From assembly GCF_000189635.1 (NCBI RefSeq), contig NW_002476438.1, positions 434,001-498,000 of the forward strand: a stretch of 64,000 nt of DNA. Direction: 5' to 3'. Within the stretch, counting starts at the first letter, position 1, and every line of letters begins with the position of its first letter. Of the stretch, positions 62,916 through 64,000 are shown piece by piece. Made by a program: the position numbers and the translations under genes. Origin of the DNA: Tetrahymena thermophila SB210. Its lineage: Eukaryota > Ciliophora > Oligohymenophorea > Hymenostomatida > Tetrahymenidae. Under the pieces are notes generated by a model. The model worked only from the letters and a program-made list of their open reading frames with translations. It made no database searches and was not told the DNA's origin.

Positions 62916-64000
62916 ATTAAATTGAAGATAAATTTCTATGCTTATTGTTTCTTAAATGATTATTATCAATTTAATTAGTCTTTGTTTTTTGCAGCAATTA
63001 ATTAATTATAATGATTTTTCATTGCTATTTTCCATTCATAAATTAATAAGAAATCATGCAGAATTTAACAAAACCAATCTGCAATTTGTAAAAATTAGAT
63101 GAATTAAAAAATTAGTAATAATAGCTATATTTTACATGACAAAAGAGATAATTTATTAGTTAGTTAGCTAGCTAATTAAATAAATATATAATTACTAATT
63201 CTAGAGAAAGCCAATCCACACAAAGAGAAGCAAACACTATACAAAAAACATAATAAATAAATGTATCAATCATCTATCAAAAATCAATTAAATTATAAAC
63301 TGAAAGAACCCTTATTACAAATATATTTACATATTTTAGCAATAATCTAATTTTAAGCATCTATCAGTTCATATAAAACGTAAAATAAATAATAAAAATT
63401 TAAAAGCTTTCTATGTGAGTCAACAATATCCATCTTTTATGTTATCATAAGACTATTTTGTTGCAAGATTAATATAATAGCATTATCAAAATATAATAAT
63501 TTTTTAATTTTCTACTTTTAGAAAAATCTAATAATTACTAAGAAATTTAATCAATCAATTTATATCCAATTAAAAAAACAGTTTGAAAGTTCATTTAATT
63601 CCTTACAAATCTTCCAAAAAAATTAGTAAAAATTTTTTTTTGATTTTATCAAAGAGGTTACTGGTTTTTATTCTTAATTAATTTATTTATCTTGTTTGTT
63701 TGTTTGTTGCTTAATAATTAGTTTTCACTTTTATAGAAAAATATTTAACAAATTAAGTGCTAAATAAAAAAAATTATAATAATGATAATTCAATTATAAA
63801 ATTATAGAATAGAATAAAATGACATAATAAAATTGTAATAGTAGAAATCAAAATAACAAATAAATATTTTTATTTTAGAGAGCCAAAAAACTATACTATA
63901 AATACAACATCAATAATTACTAGTATATTAACTGCTCCATGGTAAATTGATAGTGTAATTTTTTTTATTTACATTTCCAAAAGGGACAAATATTTTATTT
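62916..64000. other. Intergenic, upstream of the RRM gene
   Basis: AT-rich to the window end; a TTAGTTAGTTAGCTAGCTAA tract near 63156-63175. No gene or RNA feature recognised. Confidence 0.55.

Noticed and set aside
1..64000. tRNA, rRNA or snRNA genes
   Set aside because: I looked for tRNA B-box strings and paired arms and for long G+C-rich RNA-like blocks and found none that held up; a covariance-model search would be decisive.

Overview
The window is ciliate macronuclear DNA, most likely Tetrahymena. It is about three-quarters or more A+T, genes are small and intron-rich (GT...AG introns, mostly starting GTAA), and every long homology-bearing frame runs through many TAA and TAG codons and ends only at TGA. 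That is the ciliate nuclear code (TAA and TAG read as Gln), so standard-code ORFs show only fragments. All products below were read with that code. There is one 100-N gap at 42124-42223.

Layout, left to right: 3' part of FAD-dependent glycerol-3-phosphate dehydrogenase (+, 1-2171); a highly codon-biased Caprin-like RNA-binding protein (+, 4673-6175); a 4 kb AT-rich interval; a 14-exon TBC1D31 (WDR67) orthologue (+, 10075-15110); a PH-like plus leucine-rich-repeat protein (-, 15706-18358); a secreted paraoxonase-like protein (+, 19953-21206); a class B J-domain co-chaperone (+, 22515-23708); SKP1 (-, 25149-26051); an Asn/Gln-rich protein (-, 27903-28781); a small single-pass membrane protein (-, 30172-31193); a PX plus WD40 protein (+, 32419-34939); a histidine phosphatase (-, 35551-36429); a 165-residue membrane protein (+, 36911-37408); a 1102-residue coiled-coil protein (-, 38206-41803); an Asn/Gln-rich coiled-coil protein (+, 42605-44931); a WASHC2/FAM21-like WASH-complex subunit (+, 45553-50826); an LRR gene built from eighteen 90-nt exons (+, 51884-58279); and an hnRNP L/PTB-like protein with three RRMs (-, 59539-62915).

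The most striking feature is 51.9-58.3 kb. Eighteen exons, each exactly 90 nt and phase 2/2 and each encoding one 30-residue LRR, alternate with mutually similar introns. The array looks made by tandem duplication of an exon-plus-intron unit and can lose or gain any unit without a frame change.

There are no operons. Neighbouring genes are unrelated, though several belong to membrane traffic, actin or cilium biology (WASHC2, PX-WD40, TBC1D31, possibly the PH-LRR protein). Exon coordinates were worked out by hand from reading frame, splice dinucleotides and family resemblance; they agree in phase but have no transcript support.
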